Below, in pieces: positions 1-4,885 of a stretch of 5,342 nt of DNA; the first letter of the stretch is position 1, and each line of letters starts with the position of its first letter. Both the position numbers and the translations under genes were made by a program. The stretch comes from an uncultured Prevotella sp. (lineage in GTDB: Bacteria; Bacteroidota; Bacteroidia; Bacteroidales; Bacteroidaceae). A model generated the notes under the pieces. It searched no databases and was not told the DNA's origin. It saw nothing but the letters and a program-made list of their open reading frames with translations. The stretch covers positions 1 to 5,342 of the forward strand of contig UQHJ01000112.1 in the NCBI GenBank assembly GCA_900540885.1, written 5' to 3'.

Positions 1-474
1 GCCCTGGGATATAACATGAAGCCGCTTGAAGACGTGTTGTCTTGCGATGAGGAAGAAGATATAGTAGAAACTGCGACAGAAATCGAAGGCACCGATTCTT
101 CCGAGTCAACTTCATTGACTACCCACTTATCGGACGAACGTATCGCCTCAATAGGCCAGTGCTTGACGCAATGGTGTGATGAAGAGCGATTTACCGAGAG
201 CGATGTCAATATGGCCAAACTCTCCCAACAAGTTGGGGTGACACGTCGCGAACTCAGTGCTTATTTTGAACAGCACTTAGGTCAGACCTTCCGCGTTTGG
301 CTGTCAGACTTGCGATTTGCTGAGGCTCAGCGTCTCATATTGGCCCACCCCGATTATAGTAATGAGAGCATCTCGTCCATTTGTGGGTTCTCGTCACGCA
401 GTCAGTTATACAAGATGTTTTCCACGCGACTGGGCATGACTCCCCGCGAGTGGCGCGAAAAGCAAGAGCAGTAA
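1..474 (+). CDS. AraC-family transcriptional regulator, C-terminal part (5' end outside window)
   Basis: The reading frame is open to the window edge (A-L-G-Y-N precedes the first Met at base 16), so this is probably the C-terminal end of a longer protein rather than a 152-residue gene. Numbering from that Met, residues 1-45 are an acidic, Ser/Thr-rich linker and residues about 60-148 form an AraC-type double helix-turn-helix domain. The first HTH lies around 66-86 (MAKLSQQVGVTRRELSAYF). The linking helix carries the family-typical 'F..WL..LR..EA..L' pattern at 92-108. The second HTH lies around 116-136 (ISSICGFSSRSQLYKMF) and is followed by 'G.TP.EWR' at 140-146. In Bacteroidales such C-terminal domains often follow membrane-spanning N-terminal segments, but that part is not visible here. 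It ends in TAA at 472-474, 16 bp before a strong terminator. The repeated boxes just downstream are candidate binding sites (inference). The inducing signal is unknown. Confidence 0.88.
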   Translation, partial: ALGYNMKPLEDVLSCDEEEDIVETATEIEGTDSSESTSLTTHLSDERIASIGQCLTQWCDEERFTESDVNMAKLSQQVGVTRRELSAYFEQHLGQTFRVWLSDLRFAEAQRLILAHPDYSNESISSICGFSSRSQLYKMFSTRLGMTPREWREKQEQ

Positions 475-490
475 AATAAAAAGAACATGG

Positions 491-527
491 AAAGGTGTCC
501 GATTGATAGCAATCGGACACCTTTTTT
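491..527 (+). terminator. Rho-independent terminator after the AraC-type gene
   Basis: A perfect 15-bp stem (AAAGGTGTCCGATTG at 491-505 with its complement at 510-524) encloses the 4-nt loop ATAG. The T run 522-527 overlaps the end of the right arm. It begins 16 bp after the AraC-type stop codon, which fits termination of that gene. The same arm sequence is reused downstream as direct repeats, so the hairpin may also serve as a protein-binding inverted repeat. Confidence 0.8.
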
Positions 528-566
528 GTAGCAATCGGACAACAATGTATAGCAAGTGGACACCTT
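507..566 (+). repeat. Three direct repeats TAGCAA(TC/GT)GGACA, spaced 22 and 21 bp; candidate operator
   Basis: Copies start at 507 (TAGCAATCGGACACC), 529 (TAGCAATCGGACAAC) and 550 (TAGCAAGTGGACACC). The start-to-start spacing is 22 and 21 bp, close to two helical turns, so the copies would lie on one face of the DNA. An inverted copy occupies 491-505 and a degraded inverted one lies near 571-584 (GAAGTGTGTCGATT). The last direct copy ends 17 bp before the -7 motif at 584, covering the place where a -33 element would sit; no clear TTG is seen there. This arrangement is typical of activator sites for AraC-family proteins, and a gene of that family is immediately upstream. That the protein binds here is inference. 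Confidence 0.5.
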
Positions 567-583
567 ATGCGAAGTGTGTCGAT

Positions 584-591
584 TATATTTG
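584..591 (+). promoter_or_regulatory. Bacteroidetes -7 promoter element TATATTTG
   Basis: Exact match to the Bacteroidetes housekeeping sigma -7 motif TAnnTTTG, followed by CA. The expected start of transcription is around 597-600. No convincing -33 TTG lies at the usual distance; instead the third direct repeat (550-566) occupies that region, which would suit an activator-dependent promoter. Transcription from here would reach a terminator at 628-668 before the next gene. Confidence 0.5.
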
Positions 592-597
592 CACTCG

Positions 598-668
598 TAA
601 TAAATCGTTTAGTTGAATATAGTTGACGAGCGGAGCGAGCATACAGCGGTATGTTGCTCCGCTCTTTT
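598..668 (+). ncRNA. Candidate small RNA (about 70 nt) between a -7 motif and a terminator
   Basis: A transcript starting about 7 bases after the TATATTTG motif would run about 70 nt and stop at the GC-rich hairpin with a T run at 628-668. It has no ORF of meaningful length and the 5' part (about 598-627) is AT-rich and unstructured by eye. It could be a small RNA, an attenuated leader of the next gene, or simply a terminator for read-through. The 5' end is estimated from the motif only, and the match to any known RNA family is unknown. Confidence 0.28.
628..668 (+). terminator. Rho-independent terminator-like hairpin
   Basis: GAGCGGAGC (628-636) pairs with GCTCCGCTC (656-664). An inner CATAC/GTATG stem (640-644 with 649-653) sits around the loop AGCG, separated by a small internal mismatch. 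The run TTTT follows at 665-668. It lies between two -7 motifs, so it would end short transcripts started at about 598 and insulate the downstream queG promoter. Confidence 0.6.
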
Positions 669-691
669 AAGTATGCGTAAACTATTTTTAC

Positions 692-699
692 TATCTTTG
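692..699 (+). promoter_or_regulatory. Bacteroidetes -7 promoter element TATCTTTG, probable queG promoter
   Basis: TATCTTTG followed by CA is an exact TAnnTTTG match. The expected transcription start near 705-708 gives a leader of about 120 nt before queG at 828. The -33 region (about 665-672) has no clear TTG. It is the -7 motif nearest to queG and lies just after a terminator, so it is the best promoter candidate for queG and perhaps for the gene after it. Confidence 0.6.
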
Positions 700-720
700 C
701 ATAAGATAGGCTACGGCTCA

Positions 721-751
721 GCATAACGTTCAAGCAAGCTTGACGTTCTGC
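721..751 (+). repeat. Imperfect inverted repeat in the presumed queG leader
   Basis: The arms AACGTTCAAGC (725-735) and GCTTGACGTT (738-747) pair with a single bulged T around a 2-base AA centre, and GCA/TGC at the outer ends can extend the stem past one mismatch. There is no T run after it, so it is not a simple terminator. It lies inside the expected 5' leader of queG. Similar 'GGCT.CGGCTCAGCAT ... CTGCATTCGCTTTGC' leader text seems familiar from other Prevotella intergenic regions, but that is unverified recollection. Role unknown. Confidence 0.4.
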
Positions 752-827
752 ATTCGCTTTGCAAAAACGTGTAATGAATTAAACGTTTGGTTAACCTTCT
801 TATTCTACAATCTTATAAAGCTACAGA

Positions 828-1811
828 ATGCTACGTTCCATTGACATAAAACAAGCGGCACAGGCTGAAGGATTTTCGGTCTGTGGCATTGCACGTGCCG
901 AAAGAGTAAGTCCCGCGCGAGAGACCGAACGCTTAGCGTGGCTCTCACGAGGCGAACAGGGCGATATGGACTATCTGGCACGTAATGTTGACGTGCGACT
1001 TGACCCACGCTTGTTGGTAGAAGGGGCAAAGACCGTCGTGTCGGTGGCCGTGAACTATAATCCCGCCAGTTGTGACAATCAAAACACCGAAAAATCCTCT
1101 TTTTGCGATGAAACCGTGCAAAATGGAAGTACGGATAGGCTCCGTTTGTCACGCTATGCCTACGGAACAGACTATCATGAAGTGGTGAAACAGATGCTGC
1201 GCAGTATGATGCAGCGACTAAGATTGGTAGAACTTGTTGACGGACGTTGCTTTGTCGATACAGCCCCGATTGATGAGAAGTACTGGGCCGAACAGAGCGG
1301 CATTGGTTGGAGAGGACGCAATTCGCAACTCATCATTCCGGGTATGGGAAGCTACTACTTCTTAGGCGAATTGGTGCTGACGGACGAAGTAGATGCTTAC
1401 GATGAAAAGGCTAAAAATCGGTGCGGAACGTGTGCCGCCTGTCTCGCTGCCTGTCCCATGCACGCTTTGCATGGCGACGGCACGTTAGATGCGCGTCGCT
1501 GTCTATCCTACCTCACGATTGAGCATCGTGGCGAACTTCCCCCCGAAGTACAAGGCAAGTTGGGCCATTGCTTCTATGGCTGCGATCGCTGTGCTGAAGT
1601 CTGCCCGTGGAACAAACGATTTGCCACCCCAACCACGATAGCCGCCTTTCAGCCTCGACCTTCGCTTCTGAACATGACCGCAGCGCAGTGGGGCTGCTTG
1701 ACCGAGGAAGAATATCGTCAATTGTTTCGTAAAAGCGCGGTGAAAAGGGCAAAATTCGAGGGACTCACACGCAATATTCGCTGCGCCTTAGAAGGATTAG
1801 ACAAAGCGTAA
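828..1811 (+). CDS. queG: Epoxyqueuosine reductase QueG
   Basis: This enzyme reduces epoxyqueuosine to queuosine at the wobble position of GUN-anticodon tRNAs, using cobalamin and two [4Fe-4S] clusters in the cytoplasm. The 327 residues are near the usual length (about 300-380). The N-terminal domain (1-190) holds 'DTAP' with D144, the likely catalytic acid of the family, and the cobalamin-region pattern 'GIGWRGRNSQLII...GSYYFLGEL' at 158-182. The ferredoxin-like part has C199, C202, C205 and C209 (CGTCAACLAACP), the conserved 'RCLSYLTIEHRG' at 224-235, then C252, C255 and C259 in 'YGCDRCAEVCPWNK'. Residues about 80-103 are a polar, low-conservation stretch before 'RLSRYAYGTDYH'. The ATG at 828 gives the expected QueG N-terminus; no strong Shine-Dalgarno precedes it, as is normal for Bacteroidetes. 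The gene stops at 1809-1811. The next gene starts 74 bp on, past a tandem repeat, and may share its transcript. Confidence 0.95.
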   Translation: MLRSIDIKQAAQAEGFSVCGIARAERVSPARETERLAWLSRGEQGDMDYLARNVDVRLDPRLLVEGAKTVVSVAVNYNPASCDNQNTEKSSFCDETVQNGSTDRLRLSRYAYGTDYHEVVKQMLRSMMQRLRLVELVDGRCFVDTAPIDEKYWAEQSGIGWRGRNSQLIIPGMGSYYFLGELVLTDEVDAYDEKAKNRCGTCAACLAACPMHALHGDGTLDARRCLSYLTIEHRGELPPEVQGKLGHCFYGCDRCAEVCPWNKRFATPTTIAAFQPRPSLLNMTAAQWGCLTEEEYRQLFRKSAVKRAKFEGLTRNIRCALEGLDKA

Positions 1812-1818
1812 TCATTCA

Positions 1819-1882
1819 CACATTAGCATATTATCACATTAGCACATTAGCAAATTATCACATTAGCACATTATCACATTAT
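1819..1882 (+). repeat. Eight tandem 8-bp units (CACATTAG / CACATTAT) upstream of the fucosidase start
   Basis: Eight contiguous octamers are CACATTAG (1819), CATATTAT (1827), CACATTAG (1835), CACATTAG (1843), CAAATTAT (1851), CACATTAG (1859), CACATTAT (1867) and CACATTAT (1875). A degraded unit may precede them at 1811-1818. The array fills nearly the whole queG-fucosidase gap and ends three bases before the ATG at 1886. It contains no TAnnTTTG motif. The array is non-coding here, so a change in copy number would alter leader length or promoter spacing without shifting the reading frame. Similar CACATTA-rich strings seem to occur in other Bacteroidales intergenic regions (recollection, not checked). 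Confidence 0.85.
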
Positions 1883-1885
1883 CCC

Positions 1886-4345
1886 ATGCATAAATTACTA
1901 TTTACCACCTTGCTTGCCGTTGCGCCCTTGGCGGGGCAAGCTCAAACCAACGAAGTATGGTTTGACCAACCCACCACGCTCAATGGACAACAGTGTTGGT
2001 GGAAAGGGCAAAAAGATCACAGTAGCAAACCCGTGCGAGCGGGCGATTCTGCCGTCAATTCCGACCACGAGTGGGAATATCGCTCCCTACCTTTAGGCAA
2101 TGGTAGCATCGCCTGCAACGTGATGGGAAGCATTGCCACGGAGCGTTATACACTGAACGAAAAGACCTTGTGGCGCGGTGGTCCCAACACGGCCAAAGGT
2201 GCTACCGACTATTGGAACCAAAACAAACAGTCTGCTCATGTGCTGAAGGATATTCGCCAAGCATTCACCGACGGCGACTGGAACAAGGCCGCACAACTCA
2301 CCACCCAAAACTTTAACAGCACCGTTCCTTATGAGGCAACGGGCGAACCCCAATTCCGCTTTGGGTCGTTCACGACAATGGGAGAGTTGACCTTAGAGAC
2401 TGACATCAATCCCGAAGGCGTGCGTGACTATCGTCGAGCCTTGTCGGTAGACTCCGCTTTCGCACGTGTAAGTTTCACAGCAGCCAATGGGGTACACTAT
2501 GAGCGCCAGAGCTTTATCTCTTATCCTGCCAATGTGATGGCCATTCGCCTAACGGCCAGTCAACGAGGAAAACAAAACTTCACGCTCAAGTACGCTCCCA
2601 ATCCTGTGAGTGAAGGCGCATTCTCAGCCGACGGCAAAAATGGCTTGTGCTACGTGGCCCACCTCGACAATAACGGCATGGAATACGTCGTTCGCATCAA
2701 AGCAATTGCGAAGGGCGGCAGCGTGACGTATGCTGACGGCCAATTGACAGTAACCAATGCTGATGAGGTTACTCTCTTGCTCACGGCTGATACGGACTAT
2801 GCTCCCAACTACAATCCCGACTTTACCGACAACAAGGCTTACGTAGGCGTTAATCCTGTAAACACTACTAAACATTGGATGAAAAATGCGGTGAAAACGG
2901 GCTTTTTGAAGCTTTTCAAACAACACTATGCCGACTATGCTGCGCTCTATAATCGTGTAAAGTTTACGTTGGACGGCCCAACTTCTACCAACCCTACCAA
3001 CGAACGCTTATCCGATTATCGTCAAGGCGTGAAGGACGCTGGACTCGAAACGCTCTATTATCAATACGGCCGCTACTTGCTCATTGCATCGTCGCGCCCT
3101 GGCAACTTACCCGCCAACCTACAAGGTATGTGGCATAACAATGTGGACGGCCCTTGGCGTGTGGACTATCACAACAATATCAACCTTCAGATGAACTATT
3201 GGCCCGCCTTGCCTACCAACCTTACGGAGTGTGCAGAGCCCTTGACGGATTTTATCCGTCTGCTTGAAAAGCCCGGCGAACGTACCGCTAAGGCCTATTG
3301 GGGCGCTCGCGGTTGGGCAGCTGGTATCTCGGCCAATATCTTCGGTTTCACCGCTCCGCTCGAAGGGGCAGATATGTCGTGGAACTACAACCCAATGGCG
3401 GCTTCGTGGTTGGCTACTCACCTTTGGGACTATTATGATTATACGCGCGACGAACATTTTTTGCGTCAAACGGCCTATCCCTTGATGAAGGGCTGTGCCC
3501 TCTTCTGCGAAGACTTCTTGTGGCGCAAGGCGGACGGCACACTGACGGCAGCTCCTTCTACTTCGCCCGAACACGGTCCTATTGACGAAGGCACCACGTT
3601 TACGCACGCAGTTATTCGTGAAATATTGCTCGATTGCATCAGTGCAGCGCAGGTGTTGCACACCGATGCTAACGAGGTGAAAAAGTGGGAGGACATTCTG
3701 CGCAGTTTGGCTCCTTATAAGATAGGTCGTTACGGACAACTCTTAGAGTGGAGTCGCGACATTGACGACCCTAACGACCAACACCGCCATGTCAACCACC
3801 TCTTTGGCCTTCACCCAGGTCATACCATTTCGCCTTTAACCACTCCCGCCTTGGCTGAGGCTTCAAAGGTGGTGCTCGAACATCGTGGCGACGGTGCTAC
3901 GGGCTGGAGCATGGGTTGGAAACTCAATCAGTGGGCACGCTTACATGACGGCAACCACTCTTACGTGCTTTATGGCAACCTCTTGAAGAACGGTACAGCC
4001 GATAACCTTTGGGACGTACACCCTCCCTTCCAGATAGACGGCAACTTTGGTGGCACAGCGGGTGTGACAGAGATGTTGTTGCAGAGTCATGCTGGCTGTA
4101 TTGATCTCTTACCCTCATTGCCCGATGCATGGGCTACGGGAAGCATTCAAGGACTGCGTGCGCGTGGCAACTTTGGTGTCGACCTTGCTTGGTGTGACGG
4201 CAAGTTAACGCACGCCACGATCACTTCAGGTTCAGGTGCTACATGTCGTTTGCGCTATGGCGCGCAAACGCTCAGCTTCAATACGCAAAAGGGTAAAACG
4301 TATCACGTCGTACTTGATGAGACAGGTGCTTTGTTGATTAAGTAG
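1886..4345 (+). CDS. Secreted GH95 alpha-L-fucosidase
   Basis: This is a complete 819-residue glycoside hydrolase family 95 enzyme, which by family removes L-fucose, typically alpha-1,2-linked, by an inverting mechanism. A signal peptide (1-19, MHKLLFTTLLAVAPLAGQA, then Q) has no lipobox Cys, so a periplasmic or exported soluble protein is expected. The N-terminal beta-sandwich (about 65-320) begins with the family signature 'LPLGNGSIACNVMGS...LNEKTLWRGGPN' (68-101). The (alpha/alpha)6 catalytic region (about 345-715) has 'SSRPGNLPANLQGMW' (402-416) and 'YHNNINLQMNYWP' (428-440). H429, N431 and N433 match the His and two Asn of the Bifidobacterium AfcA active site, E562 in 'STSPEHG' is the general-acid position, and D718 in 'PFQIDGNFGGTAG' is the conserved Asp. 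'RHVNHLFGLHPG' is at 634-645. A small beta domain closes the protein. The His at 429 argues for fucosidase over the L-galactosidase variant, which I recall carrying Thr there. The ATG at 1886 is chosen because the signal peptide starts there. No SusC/D genes are in view. Confidence 0.95.
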   Translation: MHKLLFTTLLAVAPLAGQAQTNEVWFDQPTTLNGQQCWWKGQKDHSSKPVRAGDSAVNSDHEWEYRSLPLGNGSIACNVMGSIATERYTLNEKTLWRGGPNTAKGATDYWNQNKQSAHVLKDIRQAFTDGDWNKAAQLTTQNFNSTVPYEATGEPQFRFGSFTTMGELTLETDINPEGVRDYRRALSVDSAFARVSFTAANGVHYERQSFISYPANVMAIRLTASQRGKQNFTLKYAPNPVSEGAFSADGKNGLCYVAHLDNNGMEYVVRIKAIAKGGSVTYADGQLTVTNADEVTLLLTADTDYAPNYNPDFTDNKAYVGVNPVNTTKHWMKNAVKTGFLKLFKQHYADYAALYNRVKFTLDGPTSTNPTNERLSDYRQGVKDAGLETLYYQYGRYLLIASSRPGNLPANLQGMWHNNVDGPWRVDYHNNINLQMNYWPALPTNLTECAEPLTDFIRLLEKPGERTAKAYWGARGWAAGISANIFGFTAPLEGADMSWNYNPMAASWLATHLWDYYDYTRDEHFLRQTAYPLMKGCALFCEDFLWRKADGTLTAAPSTSPEHGPIDEGTTFTHAVIREILLDCISAAQVLHTDANEVKKWEDILRSLAPYKIGRYGQLLEWSRDIDDPNDQHRHVNHLFGLHPGHTISPLTTPALAEASKVVLEHRGDGATGWSMGWKLNQWARLHDGNHSYVLYGNLLKNGTADNLWDVHPPFQIDGNFGGTAGVTEMLLQSHAGCIDLLPSLPDAWATGSIQGLRARGNFGVDLAWCDGKLTHATITSGSGATCRLRYGAQTLSFNTQKGKTYHVVLDETGALLIK

Positions 4346-4351
4346 AGAAGA

Positions 4352-4356
4352 ACTGC
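4352..4356. repeat. Left copy of a 5-bp flanking duplication (ACTGC)
   Basis: ACTGC directly abuts the left end of the structured element at 4357 and recurs directly after its right end (4554-4558). This is what target-site duplication on transposition would leave. A 5-bp exact match by chance is about 1 in 1000, given that the element borders are set independently by the inverted repeat. Confidence 0.55.
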
Positions 4357-4406
4357 CTAATTGGGGGGCGCGCCCTCACCTGGGGGCGACGCGTCCCCGC
4401 GTCGGC

Positions 4407-4443
4407 ATTTGCAAGTCAAGGCTCGATGCCTTGACTTGCAAAT
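4407..4443 (+). repeat. Left inner hairpin of the structured element
   Basis: A 16-bp perfect stem (4407-4422 with 4428-4443) carries the 5-nt loop TCGAT. The sequence 4420-4430 (GGCTCGATGCC) is the reverse complement of 4480-4490 in the right hairpin, so the two loops can base-pair. Compared with the mirrored right hairpin, six stem pairs differ and all remain paired. Confidence 0.8.
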
Positions 4444-4466
4444 ACATGAATATCAATATATCAAGT

Positions 4467-4503
4467 ATTGCCAACTTGGGGCATCGAGCCCCAAGTTGGC
4501 AAT
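4467..4503 (+). repeat. Right inner hairpin of the structured element
   Basis: A 16-bp perfect stem (4467-4482 with 4488-4503) carries the loop ATCGA, complementary to the left hairpin loop. Its last three bases overlap the start of the right outer arm, mirroring the left side exactly (paired coordinates all sum to 8910). Confidence 0.8.
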
Positions 4504-4553
4504 GCCGACGCGGGGACGCGTCGCCCCCAGGTGAGGACCCGCCCCCCAATTAG

Positions 4554-4558
4554 ACTGC
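4554..4558. repeat. Right copy of the 5-bp flanking duplication (ACTGC)
   Basis: Directly adjoins the right end of the element at 4553. It also forms the left side of a small inverted repeat, ACTGC-TAAATT-GCAGT (4554-4569). With the element and one duplicate removed, the empty site would read AACTGC-TAAATT-GCAGTT, so the target may itself have been a small palindrome. Confidence 0.5.
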
Positions 4559-4585
4559 TAAATTGCAGTTTATGGATAGTAATCT

Positions 4586-4640
4586 GCATAAAAAAATAAC
4601 TTCTGCAAGTCTTCACTTGCAGAAGTTATTTTTTTTATGC
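4586..4640. terminator. Bidirectional terminator between convergent genes
   Basis: AATAACTTCTGCAAGT (4595-4610) pairs perfectly with 4615-4630 around the loop CTTC. An A run (4590-4596) and T run (4629-4636), then CAT/ATG and GC ends (4586-4589 with 4637-4640), extend the stem. Both strands therefore have a stem followed by a T run. It lies between the fucosidase gene (+) and the small minus-strand gene whose stop is at 4655, and can end transcription from both sides. Confidence 0.85.
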
Positions 4641-4654
4641 GTTGTATGCCTTGC

Positions 4655-4855
4655 TTAGTCGTTGCTTAGCAAGCTATTGTTCCAGATAGGGTTTTCACGT
4701 TTGTTAGAGAGTGAGGCATCACCTTCGTATTGATTACTGCTATCCATCTTAACCTCTTGGCCGTCTAATGAGCCGGCCAACATTGTGGCAGCTTCGAACG
4801 TATAAATAGCGCTTTGGGGCTTGATATATATTTTCTTCATGTCTTGATAATTCAT
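4655..4855 (-). CDS. Small conserved-type hypothetical protein (MKKIYIKP...MLAGS)
   Basis: This is a 66-codon ORF reading MNYQDMKKIYIKPQSAIYTF, then EAATMLAGS and a polar tail ending in NPIWNNSLLSND. There is no signal peptide, membrane segment or known domain. The pattern 'KK.YI.P......E...MLA.S' followed by an Asn/Asp/Ser-rich tail with a late Trp resembles short proteins of unknown function that are common in Prevotella and relatives (recollection, not a search). The start is uncertain: Met1 (4853-4855) or the Met at residue 6 (4838-4840), which would give the more typical MKKIYIKP N-terminus and 61 residues. Neither has a clear Shine-Dalgarno. It lies 30 bp downstream of the partial secreted-protein gene on the same strand, so co-transcription is likely. 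It is followed by the bidirectional terminator. Function unknown. Confidence 0.72.
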   Translation of the reverse strand: MNYQDMKKIYIKPQSAIYTFEAATMLAGSLDGQEVKMDSSNQYEGDASLSNKRENPIWNNSLLSND

Positions 4856-4885
4856 TATTTATTGTGATAGTAGAGAGGAGCGTGT

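Larger units (their letters stand above)
4357..4553. mobile_element. 197-bp MITE-like element with 53-bp terminal inverted repeats and two mirror hairpins
   Basis: The outer arms 4357-4409 and 4501-4553 are inverted repeats matching at 51 of 53 positions, very GC-rich, with ends CTAATTGGGG/CCCCAATTAG. Within each arm is a small hairpin, CGACGCG-TCCC-CGCGTCG (4387-4404) and its mirror (4506-4523). Inside lie two 37-nt perfect hairpins, 4407-4443 (loop TCGAT) and 4467-4503 (loop ATCGA), in exact mirror register around an AT-rich 23-nt centre (4444-4466). The element has no coding capacity, so a transposase would have to act in trans. ACTGC duplicates flank it. It starts 11 bp after the fucosidase stop codon and separates that gene from its likely terminator. 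It may also act as a strong RNA stem or terminator. A REP/REPIN-type element is an alternative. No specific named family is recognised. Confidence 0.7.

Noticed and set aside
507..566. CRISPR-like repeats downstream of the AraC-type gene
   Set aside because: There are only three 13-15 bp copies with 6-8 bp between them, which is too short for repeats and spacers; an operator arrangement fits better.
598..668. tRNA or known riboswitch
   Set aside because: The region has one hairpin with a T run and no cloverleaf or T-loop sequence; no riboswitch core is recognisable.
335..733. Minus-strand 132-codon ORF overlapping the AraC-type gene and the intergenic signals
   Set aside because: It runs antisense across a clear helix-turn-helix coding region and through terminators and repeats, and its translation resembles no protein family.
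780..789. TAAACGTTTG as a third -7 promoter motif before queG
   Set aside because: It has four bases between TA and TTTG instead of two, so it does not fit TAnnTTTG; the motif at 692 is a better match.
1819..1882. CRISPR array
   Set aside because: The units are 8 bp and contiguous with no spacers, so this is a short tandem repeat.
3119..3739. Minus-strand 206-codon ORF inside the fucosidase gene
   Set aside because: It is antisense to the most conserved GH95 motifs, and its composition (many Arg, Cys, Val, Ile) is typical of a shadow frame.
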